Shown here: piece by piece, positions 28,527 through 38,118 of the stretch | How positions within the stretch are numbered: position 1 is the first letter of the stretch | Layout of the letters: every line of letters starts with the position of its first letter | NCBI RefSeq assembly: GCF_002287505.1 | Contig: NZ_CP019688.1 | Span: forward strand, 2,158,674 to 2,222,673 | Reading direction: 5' to 3' | DNA length: 64,000 bases | From: Corynebacterium glaucum | GTDB taxonomy: Bacteria; Actinomycetota; Actinomycetes; Mycobacteriales; Mycobacteriaceae | Made by a program: the position numbers and the translations under genes | Notes under the pieces: generated by a model | Seen by the model: only the letters and a program-made list of their open reading frames with translations | What the model was told of the DNA's origin: nothing | Database searches by the model: none

Positions 28527-28990
28527 AGCTTCTCCACCCCCTGCGGCTCCAGCCGCGCGAGGATGTCGCGCACCGGCTCGCCGTTGAGGTGCGCCTCCGG
28601 ATCGATCTCCAGCCACGGCCGGAGCACAAACTCGCGCTCATGCGCCCGTGGGTGCGGCACGGTGAGCACGGGGTGAGTCGAGGTGAAGCCTTCAATGTCC
28701 ACGATGTCCACGTCCAAGGTGCGCGGGCCCCAGCGCACCTCGCGCACGCGGTTCGCGGCGCGTTCCAACTCTTGGCAACGGTTAAGAAGGGTGAATGGGT
28801 CGTCCAAGGGGGCGTCGATAAGCAATGCCTGGTTGAGGAATGCTTCCTGCTCGATGCCACCCCACGGTGCGCTTCGGTAAAGGGAGCTTTGCGCGATGAC
28901 TTCCGGCCCGAACGCGCGGACGACGCTGACGAGATGCGCGCGCGAGTCTTCCATGTTGGAGCCGGTGGAGAGCACAGCGCGCATGGTCAC
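28523..28990 (-). CDS. folK: 6-hydroxymethyl-7,8-dihydropterin pyrophosphokinase
   Basis: Transfers pyrophosphate from ATP to hydroxymethyl-dihydropterin in folate synthesis. Family motifs: LSTGSNMEDS at the N-terminus, SLYRSAPWGG, and the signature RWGPRTLDVDIV, followed by PHPRAHEREFVLRPW. Length 155 residues. GTG at 28990 overlaps the folB stop; ATG at 28984 is the alternative. Part of the folE-folP-folB-folK run. Confidence 0.95.
   Translation of the reverse strand: MTMRAVLSTGSNMEDSRAHLVSVVRAFGPEVIAQSSLYRSAPWGGIEQEAFLNQALLIDAPLDDPFTLLNRCQELERAANRVREVRWGPRTLDVDIVDIEGFTSTHPVLTVPHPRAHEREFVLRPWLEIDPEAHLNGEPVRDILARLEPQGVEKL
28813..28823 (-). repeat. Copy 5 of 11-mer GCTTATCGACG
   Basis: Exact copy on the minus strand, inside folK, read A-L-L-I-D-A. 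Confidence 0.9.
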
Positions 28991-29358
28991 AGGCGCTTTC
29001 GCGAGCGGCGGGCGACCACGGCGACGTCGTCGAAGACCAACGGGATGGGTGCGTGCGGTTTGTGCACGGTGACCTCAACGGCGTGCAGCACGGCGTAGCG
29101 CGCGAGCGCTTCCTCGGCGATCTGCGTGGCTACGGTCTCGATGAGCTGCTTCGGCGTGCCGGCGGCGATGTCGTAGGCCAGCTGCGCGAGTTCGGCGTAG
29201 TTGACGGTCTTGGTCAGGTCGTCGGTGGCGGCGGCATCGGCGAAGTCGAGCCAGCACACGATGTCCAGCGTGAACGCCTGGCCGTGCTCGGTCTCGTGCG
29301 GGAGGACGCCGTGGTTGGCGTGGACGGCGAGGCCTTTGAGTTCGATGCGGTCGGCCAC
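28987..29358 (-). CDS. folB: Dihydroneopterin aldolase
   Basis: Converts dihydroneopterin to hydroxymethyl-dihydropterin. The 123 residues start at GTG 29358 (ADRIELKGLAVHANHGVLPHE), where GGGAGG stands upstream; the active residues GVLPHE and the C-terminal VTVHKPHAPIP are typical. A longer open frame upstream on this strand belongs to folP in another phase and is not part of it. Overlaps folK by four bases and follows folP closely. Confidence 0.93.
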   Translation of the reverse strand: MADRIELKGLAVHANHGVLPHETEHGQAFTLDIVCWLDFADAAATDDLTKTVNYAELAQLAYDIAAGTPKQLIETVATQIAEEALARYAVLHAVEVTVHKPHAPIPLVFDDVAVVARRSRKRL

Positions 29359-29362
29359 TTCC

Positions 29363-30238
29363 TTACCTCCCGGTGTTCCCGTGCTTCCAGGCAGCGGCGA
29401 CATCGACAGCGTCGCGCGAGGGGGCGACCTCGTGCACGCGCACGCACCACGCGCCGAGGTGGGCCGACAGCGCGGTGACGGCCGCGGTTGCGGGGTCCGC
29501 GTCGACCGGGCCGTGCTCCAGCCCGCGGTTCGCGCGGATCCCGATGAGGAAACGCTTGCGGCTCGCACCGACCAGCACCGGGAAGTCACCGGCGACGAAC
29601 TCGGGCAGAGCGTTGAGCAGGGCCCAGTTGTCCTCTGCGGTTTTGGCGAAGCCGAGGCCCGGGTCCACCACGATCTGGCCCGGGTCGACGCCGGAGGCGA
29701 TTGCATTGCCGGTGAGTTGGGCAAGGACGTTATGCACGTCGCGGACCACATCGCCGCCGTGGTCGGCGACGCCGGAGGCGCTTTCGAAGCGGTCCGCGCG
29801 CCAGTGCATGAGGCACACCGGCAGCTTGGTCTCGGCCATGACGGTGTACATGTCCGGGTCGGCGAGGCCGCCGGAGACGTCATTGATCATGTCCACCCCG
29901 GCCTCCGCGGCGGCCAGTGCGGTCGCAGCTCGCATCGTGTCGACGGAGGTGCGGATGCCGTCGGCGTGCAGCTGTTCGACCACCGGTCGCACGCGCTGTG
30001 CCTCGAGCTCTGCCGCAACTCGGGTGGCTCCCGGACGAGTGGATTCGGCTCCGACGTCGATAATGTCCGCGCCGAGCCGCACCAGCTCATGGGCGTGGGC
30101 GACTGCCTGGTCCACGTGAAGCCACTTGCCGCCGTCGGAGAACGAGTCCTCGGTGACGTTGACGATGCCCATCACCGTCGTGCGCCCCGGTGCAGTGAGG
30201 TCTGCGACGGTCACGCGTGGCTGGCTGGTGGCGCTCAT
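29363..30238 (-). CDS. folP: Dihydropteroate synthase
   Basis: Condenses p-aminobenzoate with hydroxymethyl-dihydropterin pyrophosphate; target of sulfonamides. Motifs: MGIVNVTEDSFSDGG, GAESTRPGA, INDVSGG and DPGLGFAKTAEDN, with RKRFL near the C-terminus. Length 291 residues. The start at 30238 is three bases after the folE stop, so translation is probably coupled. Confidence 0.96.
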   Translation of the reverse strand: MSATSQPRVTVADLTAPGRTTVMGIVNVTEDSFSDGGKWLHVDQAVAHAHELVRLGADIIDVGAESTRPGATRVAAELEAQRVRPVVEQLHADGIRTSVDTMRAATALAAAEAGVDMINDVSGGLADPDMYTVMAETKLPVCLMHWRADRFESASGVADHGGDVVRDVHNVLAQLTGNAIASGVDPGQIVVDPGLGFAKTAEDNWALLNALPEFVAGDFPVLVGASRKRFLIGIRANRGLEHGPVDADPATAAVTALSAHLGAWCVRVHEVAPSRDAVDVAAAWKHGNTGR

Positions 30239-30241
30239 GAG

Positions 30242-30883
30242 TTAGCTCCTGATCAGGCTCATCACTTCGGCGCGCGAGGCCGGGTTGTTTTGGAAGCCGC
30301 CGCGCACCGCAGACGTGGTGGTCACCGCGCCGGGCTTGCGGATGCCGCGCATGGCCATGCAAAGGTGCTCGCACTCGATCACCACAATCACTGCCGACGC
30401 CCCGAGCTTGCTCACCAGCGCATCGGCGATCTGGGCGGTGAGTCGCTCCTGGACCTGCGGGCGCTTGGCGTAGAGGTCGGCGAGGCGAGCGAGCTTCGAC
30501 AGCCCGGTGACCTTGCCTTCCTTGCCCGGAATGTAGCCGATGTGGGCCTTGCCGTAGAACGGCACGAGGTGGTGTTCGCAGGTGGAGTAGATCGGAATGT
30601 CGCGCACAAGCACGAGCTCGCGGTGGTTCTCTGCGAAGGTCTTCTCCAGCACCTCGGTCGGCTCAGTGTGCAGGCCTGCGAAGCACTCCTCGTAGGCGCG
30701 GGCGACGCGGGCCGGGGTTTCGATAAGGCCTTCGCGATCCGGGTTCTCGCCAACGGCGATGAGGAGCTCGCGCACTGCGGCTTCCGCACGCTCCCGATCG
30801 AAGGTGCCCTTGGCAGCGACAAGGTGGTCGGAGGCTCCCGGGCTGACCTGCTCGGGGTCCAGGATGTTGGCGTTATCGCTCAT
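30242..30883 (-). CDS. folE: GTP cyclohydrolase I
   Basis: Opens GTP to dihydroneopterin triphosphate, the first step of folate synthesis. Zinc and active-site residues are in [12 protein letters not shown] and [15 protein letters not shown] is a further signature. ATG at 30883 has GGAAGGAG upstream and gives 213 residues; it overlaps the end of ftsH by 11 bases. Confidence 0.96.
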   Translation of the reverse strand: MSDNANILDPEQVSPGASDHLVAAKGTFDRERAEAAVRELLIAVGENPDREGLIETPARVARAYEECFAGLHTEPTEVLEKTFAENHRELVLVRDIPIYSTCEHHLVPFYGKAHIGYIPGKEGKVTGLSKLARLADLYAKRPQVQERLTAQIADALVSKLGASAVIVVIECEHLCMAMRGIRKPGAVTTTSAVRGGFQNNPASRAEVMSLIRS

Positions 30884-33299
30884 CGCGGCGGTCTCCTTCC
30901 GGTGCTCCAGGTTCCGTGTCCGGGTTAACGATGTCTTCCGCGTCGCGGACCGGGGTTTCCTCCGGCACGTCTGGGCGGCGCGGGTTGTCCTCGAACGAGC
31001 GGTCCGGGCGCTCGTGCTCCGGCAGGCGGAACCCGATCTCGTCGGTGCGCTGCTCCGACGGGCGCGGCTGACGCGGCGGCAGCTGAGTGGTGTCTCCGTT
31101 CGGCCGGTAGTGGTCCATGCCTGGGTGCTGCTGCGGCGGCATCGGCTGGCCTGGTTGCTGCGGTTGCTGGTTCTGGCCCGGGTACGTCCAATCCGGCGGC
31201 GGGGTTGCGCCACCGTATTGCGGCTGGTTGCCCCGCTTCGGCTGCCAACGGGTTGAACCGCCGTCGCGGCCACCACCCTGCTGCCCGGATTGCGCCTCGC
31301 GTTCCTGGCGGCGGCGCTCGCGGGTCTCGCGGGAAGCCTCGAGGATGGAGAAGCGCTTCGGCGGCTCCTCACCGCGCTCGATAGCCAGCTCTACCGGGGT
31401 TTTTACCGGCTCGTGGCCTTCTTGGCGGGCGAAGCGCTCGTCGTGGACCGGGATCGCGGGGCGCTCCGGCTGGATCGCGCCGAAGATGTCCTCGAGGTCC
31501 GGGCGGCGCAGGGTTTCCTTCTCCAGCAGCTTGCTTACCAGCGAATCCAGCACATCGCGGTTGCGACGCAGGATGGCGTAGGCGGTCGCATGCGCGGCGT
31601 CGACAAGCTCATGCACCTCTCGGTCAATGGTCTCTGCGACTGCCGGCGAATACTCGAGCGCTGCGCCCCCTCCCCCGCCGGAGAACGGATCGCCCTGCTG
31701 CTCGCCGTACTTCACGGTGCCCAGCGCGGAGCTCATACCGTACTCGGTGACCATCGCGCGAGCGATCTTCGTGGCCTGCTCGATGTCGTTGGACGCGCCG
31801 GTGGTCGGCTCGCCGAAGACGAGCTCCTCGGCGCTTCTGCCACCCATGGCGAAGACCATGCGCGCGAAGAGCTCGTCGCGGTTGTACATGCCCTTGTCGT
31901 CCTCGTCCGCGGTCATGGCGAAGCCGCCAGTGTTGCCGCGCTGGAGGATGGTGACCTTGTACACGCGCTCAATGTCCTTCAGCGCCCAGGCGGCAAGGGT
32001 ATGACCACCCTCGTGGTACGCGGTAACCTTCTTCTCCTTCTCGGAGATGATCTTGGTGCTGCGGCGCGGGCCGCCGATCACGCGGTCGGTGGCTTCTTCC
32101 AGCGCATCCGGGGTGATCACGTTGCCGCCGACGCGGGCGGTGAGCAGCGCGGCCTCGTTGAGCACATTGGCCAGGTCGGCGCCGGACATGCCCGCGGTGC
32201 GCTTCGCCAGCGCGTCGAGGTCGACGTCTTTCGAAAACGGCTTGCCCTTCGCGTGCACCTTGAGAATCTGCGCGCGGCCATTGAGGTCCGGGTTGGTCAC
32301 AGGGATCTGGCGGTCGAAGCGGCCCGGGCGCAACAGCGCCGGGTCCAAGATGTCGGGGCGGTTCGTTGCGGCGATGAGGATGACGCCCTCGCGGCCGTCG
32401 AAACCGTCCATCTCCACGAGCAGCTGGTTCAACGTCTGCTCGCGCTCGTCGTGGCCGCCGCCCATGCCGGAGCCGCGCTGGCGACCCACGGCGTCGATCT
32501 CGTCGACGAAAATGATGCACGGCGAGTTCTCGCGCGCCTGCTTGAACAGGTCGCGCACACGCGAGGCACCGACACCCACGAACATCTCCACGAAGTCGGA
32601 GCCCGAGATGGAGTAGAACGGCACCCCAGCCTCGCCAGCGACGGCGCGGGCCAGGAGCGTCTTACCGGTACCGGGCGGGCCGTAGAGCAGCACACCGCGC
32701 GGGATCTTCGCGCCGAGCTTCTCGTAGATCTCCGGGTCGGTGAGGAAGTCCACAACTTCCTGCAGCTCGTCGACGGCCTCGTCCGCACCCGCGACATCGG
32801 CGAACGTGTTCGTCGGGTTGTCCTTGTTCAGCTGCTTCGCCTTCGAACCGCCAATGCCGAACATCCCGCCGCCGGCCTGCATGCGGTACATGAAGTAGAA
32901 CAGCAGGCCGAAGATAATGATCATCGGCAGCATGAAGCCGAGCATGGAGAGCAGGAAGGACTCCTGCGTCACGTTCGTCTTGTAGCTATCCGCGCCGGAG
33001 TTCTGCACCGCCTCGAACACGGTCGGGGTGGTGCGCGCCGGGTATTGGGCCGAGACGGCTTCGACGCCCTCGCGCTCGTCGATAGTGATTGGCTCCCGCA
33101 ACTCGATGCGGACGCGCTGCTCCCGGTCGTCGATCTGCACCTTTTCGGCGTTGCCATTCTCGAGCTGCTCGAGAGCAACGGAGGTGTCGACGTCCTGGTA
33201 CGCGCGGGTGTCGTCACCAATCAGCGTGAGCAGGTAAAGAACGATGAGTACGACGGCGCCAATGAGGCCCCACCGCAAGACATTTTGGTTTTTTGTCAT
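30873..33299 (-). CDS. ftsH: ATP-dependent zinc metalloprotease FtsH
   Basis: Membrane-bound AAA+ protease that degrades misfolded membrane proteins. N-terminal helix ([17 protein letters not shown]), a periplasmic-side domain, a second helix ([23 protein letters not shown]), Walker A GPPGTGKT, the SRH region with [18 protein letters not shown], and the zinc site HEGGH. Length 808; the last 130 residues are a Pro/Gln/Arg-rich disordered tail, longer than in most bacteria but common in actinobacteria. Same order hpt-ftsH-folE as in relatives. Confidence 0.97.
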   Translation of the reverse strand: MTKNQNVLRWGLIGAVVLIVLYLLTLIGDDTRAYQDVDTSVALEQLENGNAEKVQIDDREQRVRIELREPITIDEREGVEAVSAQYPARTTPTVFEAVQNSGADSYKTNVTQESFLLSMLGFMLPMIIIFGLLFYFMYRMQAGGGMFGIGGSKAKQLNKDNPTNTFADVAGADEAVDELQEVVDFLTDPEIYEKLGAKIPRGVLLYGPPGTGKTLLARAVAGEAGVPFYSISGSDFVEMFVGVGASRVRDLFKQARENSPCIIFVDEIDAVGRQRGSGMGGGHDEREQTLNQLLVEMDGFDGREGVILIAATNRPDILDPALLRPGRFDRQIPVTNPDLNGRAQILKVHAKGKPFSKDVDLDALAKRTAGMSGADLANVLNEAALLTARVGGNVITPDALEEATDRVIGGPRRSTKIISEKEKKVTAYHEGGHTLAAWALKDIERVYKVTILQRGNTGGFAMTADEDDKGMYNRDELFARMVFAMGGRSAEELVFGEPTTGASNDIEQATKIARAMVTEYGMSSALGTVKYGEQQGDPFSGGGGGAALEYSPAVAETIDREVHELVDAAHATAYAILRRNRDVLDSLVSKLLEKETLRRPDLEDIFGAIQPERPAIPVHDERFARQEGHEPVKTPVELAIERGEEPPKRFSILEASRETRERRRQEREAQSGQQGGGRDGGSTRWQPKRGNQPQYGGATPPPDWTYPGQNQQPQQPGQPMPPQQHPGMDHYRPNGDTTQLPPRQPRPSEQRTDEIGFRLPEHERPDRSFEDNPRRPDVPEETPVRDAEDIVNPDTEPGAPEGDRRDER

Positions 33300-33312
33300 A
33301 TCGTGGTGAAGC

Positions 33313-33918
33313 TTAAAGCCCTAACAGCTCGGAATAGACATTCGGGTGCAGCGTGCCCACATAGGGAATGTCGCGGTAGCGCTCGGCAAAGTCGAGACCA
33401 TAACCCACCACGAACTCGTTCGGGATGTCGAAGCCGACATCGAGCAAATCGATCTTTGCGGTCTGCACCTCCGGCTTGCGCAGCAGGGTGACCACCTCGA
33501 GCGACTTCGGGCCGCGGCCCTTCAAGTTCTTCAGCAGCCACGAAAGGGTAAGGCCGGAATCGATGATGTCCTCAACGACGAGCACGTCGCGGCCCTCGAT
33601 CTCCTTGTCCAAATCCTTGAGAATGCGCACCACGCCTGAGCTGGTCGTGGAGTTGCCGTACGACGACACGGCCATGAACTCCATCTCGCAGGGGATGGTG
33701 AGCTTGCGCGCAAAGTCTGTGAGGAAAAAGACCGCGCCCTTGAGCACACACACCAGCATGAGGTCCTGCTCGGAGTCCTTGTATTTCTCGCTCACCATGT
33801 CCGCGAGTTCTTGGACGCGGGCTTGCAGCGCATCCTCCGGAATGAGCACGGCCTCCACATCGTCGCCGTAGCGGTTGGCGGGGACGTTGTAATCCTTGTG
33901 GTCGTACAGCTTCGTCAT
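33313..33918 (-). CDS. hpt: Hypoxanthine-guanine phosphoribosyltransferase
   Basis: Salvages hypoxanthine and guanine to nucleotides with PRPP. The PRPP-binding motif [14 protein letters not shown] is present, with [19 protein letters not shown] and the flexible-loop SSYGNST. Length 201 residues. In related genomes hpt directly follows tilS; here the two are separated by about 1.3 kb of unlike DNA. Confidence 0.95.
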   Translation of the reverse strand: MTKLYDHKDYNVPANRYGDDVEAVLIPEDALQARVQELADMVSEKYKDSEQDLMLVCVLKGAVFFLTDFARKLTIPCEMEFMAVSSYGNSTTSSGVVRILKDLDKEIEGRDVLVVEDIIDSGLTLSWLLKNLKGRGPKSLEVVTLLRKPEVQTAKIDLLDVGFDIPNEFVVGYGLDFAERYRDIPYVGTLHPNVYSELLGL

Positions 33919-34082
33919 TGCTTACCTCTGCGGGTGCTGCGTTTGGGAATGTTGGTAAAGATCAACTTCCTCATCTTGCCACCACAATCCGGCCAGATTC
34001 AAGAACCGCCCTGGGTGGGGGCTGGTTCCCGCGAACCTGGGGGAGGCCTGGAAGGGCTGAAGGAGGCGTGCGGGCGAAAGTG

Positions 34083-34113
34083 GCAACATGTTGCATTTCG
34101 GTAAATATTTGCC
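34083..34113. promoter_or_regulatory. Two adjacent palindromes upstream of the tRNA-like RNA
   Basis: GCAACATGTTGC (34083-34094, perfect) and GGTAAATATTTGCC (34100-34113, one mismatched pair) lie in the gap after hpt. They could be operators for hpt or for the RNA downstream. The remaining bases of 33919-34258 hold no recognisable gene. Confidence 0.4.
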
Positions 34114-34258
34114 AGGGGCTTATTCGTCTCGGTGGCGGGCCAACGAATGCAGAATTTCGAATACCGTAACGACGTTGCGGGAAACGACAGTATCTGGGAG
34201 AATGTCGGTACAGAAAATCTGAGTAAGACTCTGTCGGTTCGTGACCGGGATTTTCGCG

Positions 34259-34327
34259 AAAGAGGGAGACTCGGGTTCGATTCCCGGCCCACGGTTGTGG
34301 TGTAGCTCAGTGGCAGAGCCCCTCTTT
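34259..34327 (+). ncRNA. tRNA-mimic RNA with permuted arm order (bacterial Y RNA-like module)
   Basis: In order: AAAGAGGG (34259-34266), five bases GAGAC as variable loop, a T-arm TCGGG-TTCGATT-CCCGG (34271-34287), an acceptor-like stem CCAC/GTGG capped by the tetraloop GGTT (34289-34300), TA, a D-arm GCTC-AGTGGCA-GAGC (34305-34319), and CCCTCTTT (34320-34327) that pairs with the first segment as an anticodon stem. Every tRNA core feature is there (T54-T55-C56, GG in the D-loop, T8-A9), but the acceptor is closed by a loop and the molecule is open at the anticodon loop, so it cannot be a working tRNA. This layout is the one known for the tRNA-like module of YrlA-type bacterial Y RNAs. No Ro60/Rsr gene is in the window. 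The full transcript ends are unknown. Confidence 0.6.
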
Positions 34328-34333
34328 TGGTGC

Positions 34334-35218
34334 TTAAGGCCAGTGCGGAACCGTCCAGTAACCTTTCGATTCAGCAGCCTGTTTCAAATCGTTTGACGAT
34401 AATCCCACTGGGCCATAGTTGAATTTGGCCAAACCTATGACCGACCTCTGCCACTTGCTGGAGTTACGGGGAGCACTCGTCTCGGATTCATAGTGGTCGA
34501 CCACGATTTCCGCCCAAGTTCGTTTTGAGACGGTTTTACCCAGAGTACGGTTTACATCACGAGCAAGGCGCTGCACGAGGCCGAATGCGAGAAAGAGATG
34601 TCTAGCGTCTATTAGTAGGGAATTGTTGTTTCCCTTAATCTGAAGCGGCTGGCGGTTCTGAGTCACTTTCTCCCAGTAATCGAGCGCTTCATCTGATAGG
34701 GCTGGGATCATCTGATCCAAAGCCGCTTTGTAATTCCCGTTTTCATGAATGATCCCGTTGCGGACTAACCGCAAAACGTGGAAGAGCTCCAGCATCGAGT
34801 CGGGAGGCTGGGCGTGGCAAGTGGCGTAGAAAACTTCGTGCATATTAACCATTTTGATGTCGGGTCCAGTGTTACCGGCCGAATCGACGACCTGCATACC
34901 GTCTAACCGCGCCAAACCGACAGCGGATACCACGTATTGCTCAAGGACCGACATCGCGTAAGGAATGCCCACTCTTGCTAAGTGCCCCTCCGCCTGGTCA
35001 ATATACGATCGCGCCTCGTCTGACCTTAGATTGAACCGCTCAATATGCCGGACTGCCGGAAAGATCCTGGCGAGAGTTTCTTCCGAGCCCTCGGTCAATT
35101 GCAGGGTATTTGAGGCTAGCTGGGACCCTGCAAGCAGAGCCATCAGTGCTGAATTCATCTGCGAACGCTGATCCAGAAACTGAAGGTACTCGGGATACTT
35201 TATCTGTGTGTCACCCAC
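34334..35218 (-). CDS. HEPN-like protein of unknown function in a low-GC insert
   Basis: 294 residues from GTG at 35218, preceded by GGGGGG; a TTG at 35230 is an alternative. The sequence is helical; LRLVRNGIIHENGNY contains the R-N-x3-H pattern of HEPN domains, many of which are RNases in toxin-antitoxin and phage-defence systems. The assignment rests on that one motif and the all-helical look. GC content and codon use are clearly lower than in the neighbours, and the gene splits the tilS-hpt pair, which suggests acquisition. It converges on the tRNA-like RNA, whose 3' side touches its stop codon. Confidence 0.6.
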   Translation of the reverse strand: MGDTQIKYPEYLQFLDQRSQMNSALMALLAGSQLASNTLQLTEGSEETLARIFPAVRHIERFNLRSDEARSYIDQAEGHLARVGIPYAMSVLEQYVVSAVGLARLDGMQVVDSAGNTGPDIKMVNMHEVFYATCHAQPPDSMLELFHVLRLVRNGIIHENGNYKAALDQMIPALSDEALDYWEKVTQNRQPLQIKGNNNSLLIDARHLFLAFGLVQRLARDVNRTLGKTVSKRTWAEIVVDHYESETSAPRNSSKWQRSVIGLAKFNYGPVGLSSNDLKQAAESKGYWTVPHWP

Positions 35219-35280
35219 ACGACCCCCCAAAAAATGTCATGGCTATTTTCATTCAACATAACGCTACCGGAGCGCATCAT

Positions 35281-36207
35281 TCAGACAAGGTGCAGGTGCC
35301 CGGCATCGCGGGTGACGGTGCGGCCACTTGTGAGGGTGATCGGGCCCTGGCCGTGCCAGTCGGTGACGAGGCCATCGATAGCGTAGAGCTGATCGCCCTG
35401 GACGGGGATGCCGTTTTTGATGAGCCACGCTGCAATGCGACGGCGGCGCACCGGTGCGGGGTCTGCGGCGAGCTCAGCACAGTCGGCGGTGGGCTCGAGG
35501 TCGGCGAGGGACTCGAGGAGCTGGCGATCTTCGGCGATCCGGTTTGCGGTGGCGGCGAGCGGGACGACGGCGTCACCGCCGAGGAGTTCCGTCAATGCCG
35601 GGATGATCTGCTGGCGGATGGCGACGCGGCGGTAGGCCGGGTCGTGGTTCATCGGGTCGTCCCACGTTTCGAGCCCGAGTTCTTGGCAGGCGCCAACGGT
35701 TTCCGCGCGGCGGAGAAACAGCAACGGGCGGACGAGGCGATCTGACCGAGGTGCCATGCCAGCGGGGTTGCCGCGCAGCGCACCGAGGAGCAACGTCTCG
35801 GCCTGGTCATCGGCGGTGTGGGCGACCCAGACATCGGCATCAGATCCGGCTGCCGCAAAGAGCGCACTGTAGCGCGCGGCGCGGGCGGCGGCTTCGAGGC
35901 CGATGGCGCGACCAGTGCCGGCTACGGTGTCCACGTCGACGCGGACAACCTCAGCAGGCACATCCAGGCGCTGAGCCTGCTCGGCCGCGCGGGCCGCAAC
36001 GTCGGCGGAGCCGGGCTGCAGACCGTGGTCCACCACCACCGCGCGGACGTGCTTGCCCTCGGCAGCGGCAGCGGCGACCAAAGCGAGTGAGTCGGGCCCG
36101 CCCGATAAACCGATGGCGGCTGGGTGGTCGGGATTGGTGTGGACGGGACGAACGGCCCGTCGACAAGCGAGAAAATGGGACGACTTCCGCGGCCAGAAGG
36201 GTTCCAC
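35281..36207 (-). CDS. tilS: tRNA(Ile)-lysidine synthase
   Basis: Changes C34 of the CAU anticodon of tRNA-Ile2 to lysidine. The PP-loop ATPase motif LSGGPDSLAL is at about residue 35, followed by HTADDQAETLLL and GMAPRSDRLVRPLLF. 308 residues from GTG 36207, nine bases after dacB, with a short C-terminal domain as in other actinobacteria. Confidence 0.93.
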   Translation of the reverse strand: MEPFWPRKSSHFLACRRAVRPVHTNPDHPAAIGLSGGPDSLALVAAAAAEGKHVRAVVVDHGLQPGSADVAARAAEQAQRLDVPAEVVRVDVDTVAGTGRAIGLEAAARAARYSALFAAAGSDADVWVAHTADDQAETLLLGALRGNPAGMAPRSDRLVRPLLFLRRAETVGACQELGLETWDDPMNHDPAYRRVAIRQQIIPALTELLGGDAVVPLAATANRIAEDRQLLESLADLEPTADCAELAADPAPVRRRRIAAWLIKNGIPVQGDQLYAIDGLVTDWHGQGPITLTSGRTVTRDAGHLHLV

Positions 36208-36216
36208 GAACGCGCC

Positions 36217-37488
36217 TTAATACGCCCGGAGGATCGAGGCCATCTCATCCATCGCCCGGCGCGCCTCCAGCACGCTCGAACCGTTGGAGAGGAACGCGAA
36301 CGTGTACACGTTGCCGTTAACACTGGTCACGGTGCCGGCGAGACCGGAGGTGTCGTCGAGCGTGCCGGTCTTGGCGCGCACCCAGCCGCGACCCGGCAGG
36401 TCGCCGTAGCGCTCGATGAGCGTGCCTTCGCCGCTGGCCACGGGCAGGGTGTTCAGCAGCGGACGCAGCTCCGGCTTGGCGGCGGCGTCGGCGAGGATGG
36501 AATCCAGCAGCTTCGGCGTGATCAGGTTCATGGTGGACAGGCCAGAGTTGTCGTGGATCTCGGTGCCGGCGGTGTCGAAGCCGTGCTCGCTCAGCGCAGC
36601 CATGGTCGCCCCCGGCGCGTCAGTCGCCGCGCGGTCCAGGGCAACTTCGCGGCCGATGGCCTCGGCGTAGACGTTGTCCGAGTGCTTCATCATCATGTCC
36701 AGGCGGGTGACCAGGTCCGGCGAGTCCACTGACGCGACCACCTGCGCACCCTCGGGCACCGGGGCAGCGCCGGCGGCCTCGGCGCCGATGGCACCGGCAA
36801 GCGCCTGCGCCACGTCGAGCGCGGGCGCGTGCGAACGCGGCACGTCGCCGGTTTCCTCCACAAGCCCGCGCCCACCGTTGAGCATCGCCGGCTGCAGCGG
36901 CGCAACGTAGCCGCCGTCGATGTCCACCGGATCCCAGCCGGGCAGCATTTCCGGCATCTGGCCCCAATAAGAAGAGTCAATGGCAACGCTGGTCACGGGC
37001 TCGCCCAAGCCATTGAGCTGCGTGGCAAGCGCGTCGATGGCCTCGGCGTCCATCCACACGTCGCCCGCGGCCTTGATCACCACTTCGCCCGGGTTCGGGC
37101 CGCGGTACACCTGCGTGGTCACCACATCGTCGGACCCGAGCTGCAGGATCGCGGCGGCCGCAGTGAGAATTTTCGTGGTGGAAGCAGGGCGCAGCGCAAC
37201 GCCGGACTGCTGGTCAAACACCACTTCCCCGGTTGAAGCGTCCGTCACCCGGGCGTGAAACTCGACGAGGGCCGGGTTGGAAGCGGCGCTCAACAGGGCG
37301 TCGTGAAGCGAACTGCTCTCGATGGGCGAGCCTTGAGCTGGCTCGAGGACCTCGATTGGTGCGGGGAGTGTGTAGGCGGGGCCGTGTTCGAGCGCGGAGA
37401 GCTCCTCGTGCGCGACCACACCGAAACCAGCGACCGAACCGACGCCCACGAGCGCGGCGGCCGCGGCGACCCACGTCCAAGCTTTCAT
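36217..37488 (-). CDS. dacB: D-alanyl-D-alanine carboxypeptidase, PBP4 type
   Basis: Peptidase S13 enzyme trimming peptidoglycan stem peptides outside the membrane. The N-terminus MKAWTWVAAAAALVGVGSVAGF is a signal peptide or anchor; ATG 37488 is chosen because it starts that segment. Active motifs: SxxK in PASTTKIL, SxN in KHSDNVYAE, KTG in RAKTGTLD. 423 residues. Lies back to back with ppa. Confidence 0.92.
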   Translation of the reverse strand: MKAWTWVAAAAALVGVGSVAGFGVVAHEELSALEHGPAYTLPAPIEVLEPAQGSPIESSSLHDALLSAASNPALVEFHARVTDASTGEVVFDQQSGVALRPASTTKILTAAAAILQLGSDDVVTTQVYRGPNPGEVVIKAAGDVWMDAEAIDALATQLNGLGEPVTSVAIDSSYWGQMPEMLPGWDPVDIDGGYVAPLQPAMLNGGRGLVEETGDVPRSHAPALDVAQALAGAIGAEAAGAAPVPEGAQVVASVDSPDLVTRLDMMMKHSDNVYAEAIGREVALDRAATDAPGATMAALSEHGFDTAGTEIHDNSGLSTMNLITPKLLDSILADAAAKPELRPLLNTLPVASGEGTLIERYGDLPGRGWVRAKTGTLDDTSGLAGTVTSVNGNVYTFAFLSNGSSVLEARRAMDEMASILRAY

Positions 37489-37552
37489 CAGGTGGCAAGC
37501 GTAGCGCACGTATGATGGCTGGCGACTATTCATCGAACAAAGGAGAGCCGCA

Positions 37553-38086
37553 ATGGCAATCGAGGTCATCATCGAAATCCCGAAGGGGTCGCGCAACAAG
37601 TATGAGGTGGACCACGAAACTGGCCGCATCTTCCTGGACCGCTACCTGTTCACCCCGATGGCCTACCCGCTGGACTACGGCTTCATCGAGGACTCCCTGG
37701 CTGACGACGGCGACCCGCTGGACGCGCTGGTGATCACGCCGGAGCCGGTGTTCCCGGGCGTGACCGTGATCGCGCGACCGATCGGCGTGTTCAAGATGAC
37801 CGATGAGGCCGGCGGCGACGACAAGCTGCTCTGCGTGCTCGACGACGTGCGCTACGAGTCTTTCCAGGACATTTCCGACATCGACGACTTCACCAAGGAC
37901 GAGATCGAGCACTTCTTCGTGCACTACAAGGACCTCGAGCCGGGCAAGTCCGTGCAGGGTTCCGGCTGGGGCGACCGTGCCGAAGCCGAGTCCATCCTGC
38001 AGGCCGCGCTGGATGCGTACAAGCGCGTGGGCGACAACTCCCGCGAAGGCCTCGAAGAAGAGAAGGAAGCCAAGACCGAGAACTAG
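37553..38086 (+). CDS. ppa: Inorganic pyrophosphatase
   Basis: Family I soluble enzyme that hydrolyses pyrophosphate. The metal-binding signature DGDPLDALV and the residues [27 protein letters not shown] region are characteristic. 177 residues with a charged C-terminal tail; AGGAGA lies eight bases before the ATG. Confidence 0.96.
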   Translation: MAIEVIIEIPKGSRNKYEVDHETGRIFLDRYLFTPMAYPLDYGFIEDSLADDGDPLDALVITPEPVFPGVTVIARPIGVFKMTDEAGGDDKLLCVLDDVRYESFQDISDIDDFTKDEIEHFFVHYKDLEPGKSVQGSGWGDRAEAESILQAALDAYKRVGDNSREGLEEEKEAKTEN

Positions 38087-38101
38087 GTCCTCTCGGTTTT
38101 A
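38076..38101 (+). terminator. Rho-independent terminator of ppa
   Basis: CCGAGA / TCTCGG with a nine-base loop and TTTTA tail; the stem overlaps the last codons and the stop of ppa. Confidence 0.8.
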
Positions 38102-38118
38102 TTCAGGGAGAGGTTGGC

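Noticed and set aside
31290..33491. Long open frame of more than 700 codons opposite to ftsH
   Set aside because: Antisense shadow of ftsH; no recognisable protein motif and no start context.
34259..34327. Ordinary functional tRNA gene
   Set aside because: The arms are in permuted order, the acceptor-like stem is only about five pairs and is closed by a tetraloop, and there is no 3' end for CCA addition.
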